Assembly: GCA_020086605.1 (NCBI GenBank)
Contig: JACBWW010000015.1
Location: 8,365,251 to 8,429,250, forward strand
DNA length: 64,000 nt
Source: Lanius collurio
Lineage: Eukaryota; Chordata; Aves; Passeriformes; Laniidae
Direction of reading: 5' to 3'
Part shown: positions 60,301 to 64,000 of the stretch, in pieces
Numbering within the stretch: the stretch's first letter is position 1
How the letters are laid out: each line of letters begins with the position of its first letter
Made by a program: the position numbers and the translations under genes
Notes under the pieces: model-generated
Database searches by the model: none
The model's input: the letters and a program-made list of their open reading frames with translations, nothing else
What the model was told of the DNA's origin: nothing

Positions 60301-63300
60301 AGATGTATTATTTTTAAGTTATGTTTAACTGAATGAGGAAAAGAAAGTCCCTTACAGTTGTATGCCTGCTTTGAGAGAAAATAGGGATAGTAGTTTATTT
60401 TCTTTATGTTTTCATGATTGTTTTAGGTGTATGATGATGATGCCTATAATTTGAAGGACCTGTGTAGGTAAGTATTTTAATTTTATTTCACTATCTGCAT
60501 TCTGCTGCTGATGTTTCTCCCCACTGTATTTTCTTCTCTTGTTTCAGGCTTCACTTTGAACTTTGTGACACCTTCCCATGTCTGTAAACTAATGATTTAG
60601 ATTAAGTTGCTGGGAGTTGTTCTTATGAGTCCTATAAATTTTGTAAGTGGTTTAAATTCATCAACCAAATACTGATTTAGGAAGCCTTCTCCTGTGTCTG
60701 CTTTTTGGGTTTACTTGCCTGTCTGTGTTTGCCATCAAAAATCACATAAAGCACAGGAAGGCAGATTACAGCTGGTGAGTTTTGTTGTGCCATTCTAAGA
60801 AAACAAGTCCTGAATAAGATGAAATAGAAGACATTGTTTTTCTTTATAGAGTGAAGAGATTAATTCAGGAAAAAGTAACCTCTAAACTGAGGGGGAGCAA
60901 TGTTGTTTAGAACTGGAGCCTGCCTTGGCACTCTGCTGAGGGTAAGTCGCAGTGTATTGATGCAGCGCGGTAGGAGCAGATTGGAGAATCTGGCTGCAAT
61001 CTCCTCTCGTTTACTATCATGCTGGGTGAATAGGGTAAAACACCAATTGCTTGTATGAGTAAGGAGTATTGAGAAAGTACTGAATGAATTTTACCTGTCT
61101 TCCTTAGCAATTTAGCTGCTGGAAATTATTGCCAGCTAGTATCATAAGATCAGTCAGAATGAAGAACTGTCATTGGAGAACAGCTGTGTTTAAATGATTA
61201 AGCAGTGCTATAATAAAGATTTCTTAATTCTACCGCCACATATATTTATGTGTGAGTAACCACGAGAAGTAGTAATAACATAACAGATGTTGTTTATTTT
61301 TTTAAAAGTTAAGGAAGTGGCCTAGATGTAGGACTTTTCAGCAAAGAGGTGATATACTCATAAAAAACAGGGGGTGGTTTGCTGCTGGCATATCTGAAAG
61401 GCTAGGCAAGTCAGCATAGTGCTTTAATGTCTGGAAGAGTTCCAGGTTTAATGAGCATTTAAGCTCCTTTCTGCTGTGGGAACAGCATAATGAATACCAA
61501 CAAGCCCGTGTTGCAGGTTGGCTGACACAGCTGTCCTCAGAATTCAAGGGCTTTCATAGTTACCCATCCTTGAGTTCTTCACTGTTTTTGAGTAACCCCC
61601 TGGCCTCAGACTCAGTATCCTTCCTAAAAATGAAAGCAAAAGACTTGGGAAACTGCTTTCTCAGCACTTCTGGAAGTGATAAAGTGTAGTGTCATCTTAA
61701 AAACAAAACCCCCTCCTGTGTTTAAGTGGGCTGTGCATAAATGTCGATCTTTGTTGTGTACTGTTCTGTACATGCATATTTGGGGAGGAGAGTGATGGAA
61801 GTTCAGAATTATGCCATCACTGAATAATTGTAGTGTAAACTTCTTTTACTGAGCATAGTTGAACACAAGTGAAAGGAACCAAGTGTGTTGCACAACATTT
61901 CTCTTTGTCCCAACAGTCCTTATACTGACAGCAGGTAGGACGGTTTTTAAGGAGTATAAAAGAGAAATAGCCAGGGTAGCTATCAGATCAACTATGATGC
62001 TCTTTTGCTATGCCTGTATATTGTCTTAGGTAGTGAAGGCTCAATCTTCTCAAATGCTCTTGAGCCATCAGAGGAGAATTTGTTATTCTATGAAGATGAT
62101 GTAGGGAGAAAAGTAGCAAGTACAGTGAAATATAGAGGAAAAATGCCAATTTTTATAGTACTTGGAGAGAATACACTATATAAGTCTGTGGATGTCTAGG
62201 TAGATTTTTTATATATTTAAGAGAAGTTGCTCAAAATCTCCTCTTCAGCAAGAGATACCACGTTGTTTACCAAACCTGACAAACACTACAAAGCTCTTGG
62301 AAGCACCTGAGGTAATGAATTACTTACAGGAGCTGGTCCTCAGGCCTGGCAGTATGATTCTACCCTCATTCAAGTCTTCTATAATGTTCTGTGCGCCTCT
62401 TATTTTCAGAGCACAAGCTGAACATCTCTTGAAGATGACATAATTTGTTCAGACCAAGTTTTAGAAAAAATTTGAAGCAAAATCTATGATGTAACATTAT
62501 ATTATTTTATTTACTAACTCTGCCACAGCAAGCGAATAGTAAAATGTAGCTCCTAACAGGTGGATCTGATTTTTAAATAGCAGCTTTGGCAGGTGAGACA
62601 TCAAAGGGGCTTACAAGGATAGCATCTATAGCATTCAAAGCGCACTTCTGGGACACTAGGTCACCTTAAAAAACAGTAGGTGGTAGCAAGGTTTGTTGAC
62701 TGTGTGACACTCAGAGTGCAAAAGCTTCCTGTGTAACTTGGAGCTGCATTTGCTTTGGACAAAAATAGTTCTTGAGTGTTTTAAGTGTTTTGAGTATTTG
62801 GTAGTCGGTGGGTTTTTTTGGTCTTGTTTTGGTTCTTTTTTTCTTCAAGCAGTTGGTGCAAAATGGTGCAGCTGAAATCAGGGCCACAAGTGTGGAATCC
62901 ACCTTTTGTGTGTGAGTTGCTACTAGATTTTTATTCAACTATTCATGATAAATCATGCTTGTTGTAGGCTGGAAAGGGCATTTGGAACTGTCTACATTGA
63001 TCCCTGATCAGCTTGCTTGTTTTCACTGTGTAGTGAAAAAGAGTATGTAGCTTTCTGCTCTGGTTCAAAATATTTCAGCAAAAATGTACTTTACTCTAGA
63101 CATGTTTAGTAAGTAGTACGAGTAATTCATTAACAATTATCTCCATATCATATTTGCTTTTAACTTTCACTCCCACCAGATGATAAAAGAAATTAGAGGT
63201 GTGAGAGGTTAATTTCTGGGCTTTGTGCTGGGAACTCTCTTGACCCCAGTGTTCCAGACTATGTGTATTTGTAGTTTGATCTGGACTAGCTTTCATATTC

Positions 63301-63679
63301 CCTTCACTCCTGTTAGTGATGCCATTTCTTGCATGAGAGCAATAACTCTGACAGGAGAAATTCAGTCCATGTATTGTTCTCGAATCTGAAACCTACAGAG
63401 TTAAACTCCTGTCGAGTAGCCCTGTGCTTCTCTTTCAAGCACTTTGAGGCTTGCTGATCGAAAACACGTATCAAATTGAACTAAATTAGTGTACTACAAA
63501 TTTAGGATGCTCAATTTAGCATTTATGTGAAAAATCCATTTGGGATAATAGACTTTGCCCCAGGGATTTAGAAGAGCCACAAGAAAAAATAAAAGTTCAG
63601 TCTTGGATTGCTAATTAAAAATCAGTAGCATTGGGAAATGTTCAATGCTTCAGTCTAATTTTTGACAAATATTAATCAG
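54337..63679. other. Intergenic, TTTG microsatellite and weak signals only
   Basis: AT-rich DNA. A (TTTG)n run with one interruption lies at 54992-55030. A decayed match to the CR1 end, reverse orientation, may lie at about 62965-63005 (GGCTGGAAAGGGCATTTGG, then ATTGATCCCTGATCAGC). A 41-nt exon-like segment at 60427-60467 is treated as a finding. No gene is supported. Confidence 0.5.
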
Positions 63680-64000
63680 ATATCTTGAGTTGGAAGTGGC
63701 CCCCAAGGTTCATCAGAATTCCACTCCTGACCTGCGCAGGACAGTTCCAAGAGTCACACCATATACCTGAGAGACTTGTCCAAACACTCCTTGAACTCTG
63801 TCAGGCTGATGCTGTGACCACTTCTTTGGGGAGCCTGTTCCAGTGCCCAGCCACCCTCTGGGTGAAGAACCTTTTTCTGATATCCAACCTAAACCTGCTT
63901 TGACACAACTTCAGGCCATTGCCTTGGGTCCTGCTACTGTCACCACAGAGAAGAGATCAGTGCCTGCCCCACTACCTTCTGCTTGTGAGGAAGCTGTAGA
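63680..64000 (-). mobile_element. CR1 LINE 3' region, continues past the window
   Basis: Read on the plus strand this is the reverse complement of a CR1 3' region: GTTGGAAGTGGCCCCCAAGG, GACCTGCGCAGGACAGTTCC, AACTCTGTCAGGCTGATG, GGGAGCCTGTTCCAGTGCCC, CCCTCTGGGTGAAGAACC and AGAGAAGAGATCAGTGCCTG all belong to the well-known CR1 consensus. The element's 3' terminus is at the left and its body continues beyond base 64000. It is fairly well preserved. The 72-codon frame at 63685-63903 lies inside it and is not a gene. Confidence 0.95.

Overview
This window is vertebrate nuclear DNA, almost certainly from a bird. It is AT-rich, gene-poor and intron-bearing. It carries several CR1 LINE 3' ends, the dominant avian non-LTR retrotransposon, and several avian-type endogenous retrovirus (ERV) LTRs. 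The LTR families look like those of songbirds, but that is from memory and is not proven here. No bacterial-style genes, tRNA, rRNA or CRISPR arrays were seen.

The only host protein gene I can name is the 5' part of ANXA10 (annexin A10), on the minus strand. Exon 1 (start codon plus five codons) is at 16175-16192. Exon 2 is at 5443-5524 and exon 3 at 3422-3516. Splice sites and phases agree, so the exons join in frame. Exon 4 was not found and should lie off the left edge. A TATA-like box sits about 200 bp upstream of the start codon. Everything right of about 16.4 kb is therefore upstream intergenic DNA. In human the next gene upstream is SPOCK3, but I recognise no SPOCK3 exon here.

The intergenic part is built from retroelements. 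A rearranged CR1 copy lies at about 25.8-26.9 kb, with remains of the ORF1 esterase region, the reverse transcriptase and the 3' tail. Shorter CR1 pieces are at 10.9, 37.9, 45.4 and 63.7 kb. Solo LTRs lie at 29807-30439, 33998-34907 and 43731-44659, each with a perfect target-site duplication. Another LTR is at 53805-54331.

The most notable object is a compact two-LTR provirus at 40120-42396, flanked by a perfect 6-bp duplication (CAGATG). It has a tRNA-Ala-like primer binding site, a short gag matrix-like fragment, no visible pol or env, and a diverged Y-box (cold-shock domain) coding sequence without introns. The arrangement resembles an acute transforming retrovirus that replaced most of its genome with a cellular gene. 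This copy is broken by in-frame stops and a 38-bp offset tandem duplication. The gag piece and the N-terminal Y-box part share one reading frame, which suggests an ancestral Gag-Y-box fusion. I do not know of a described element like this.
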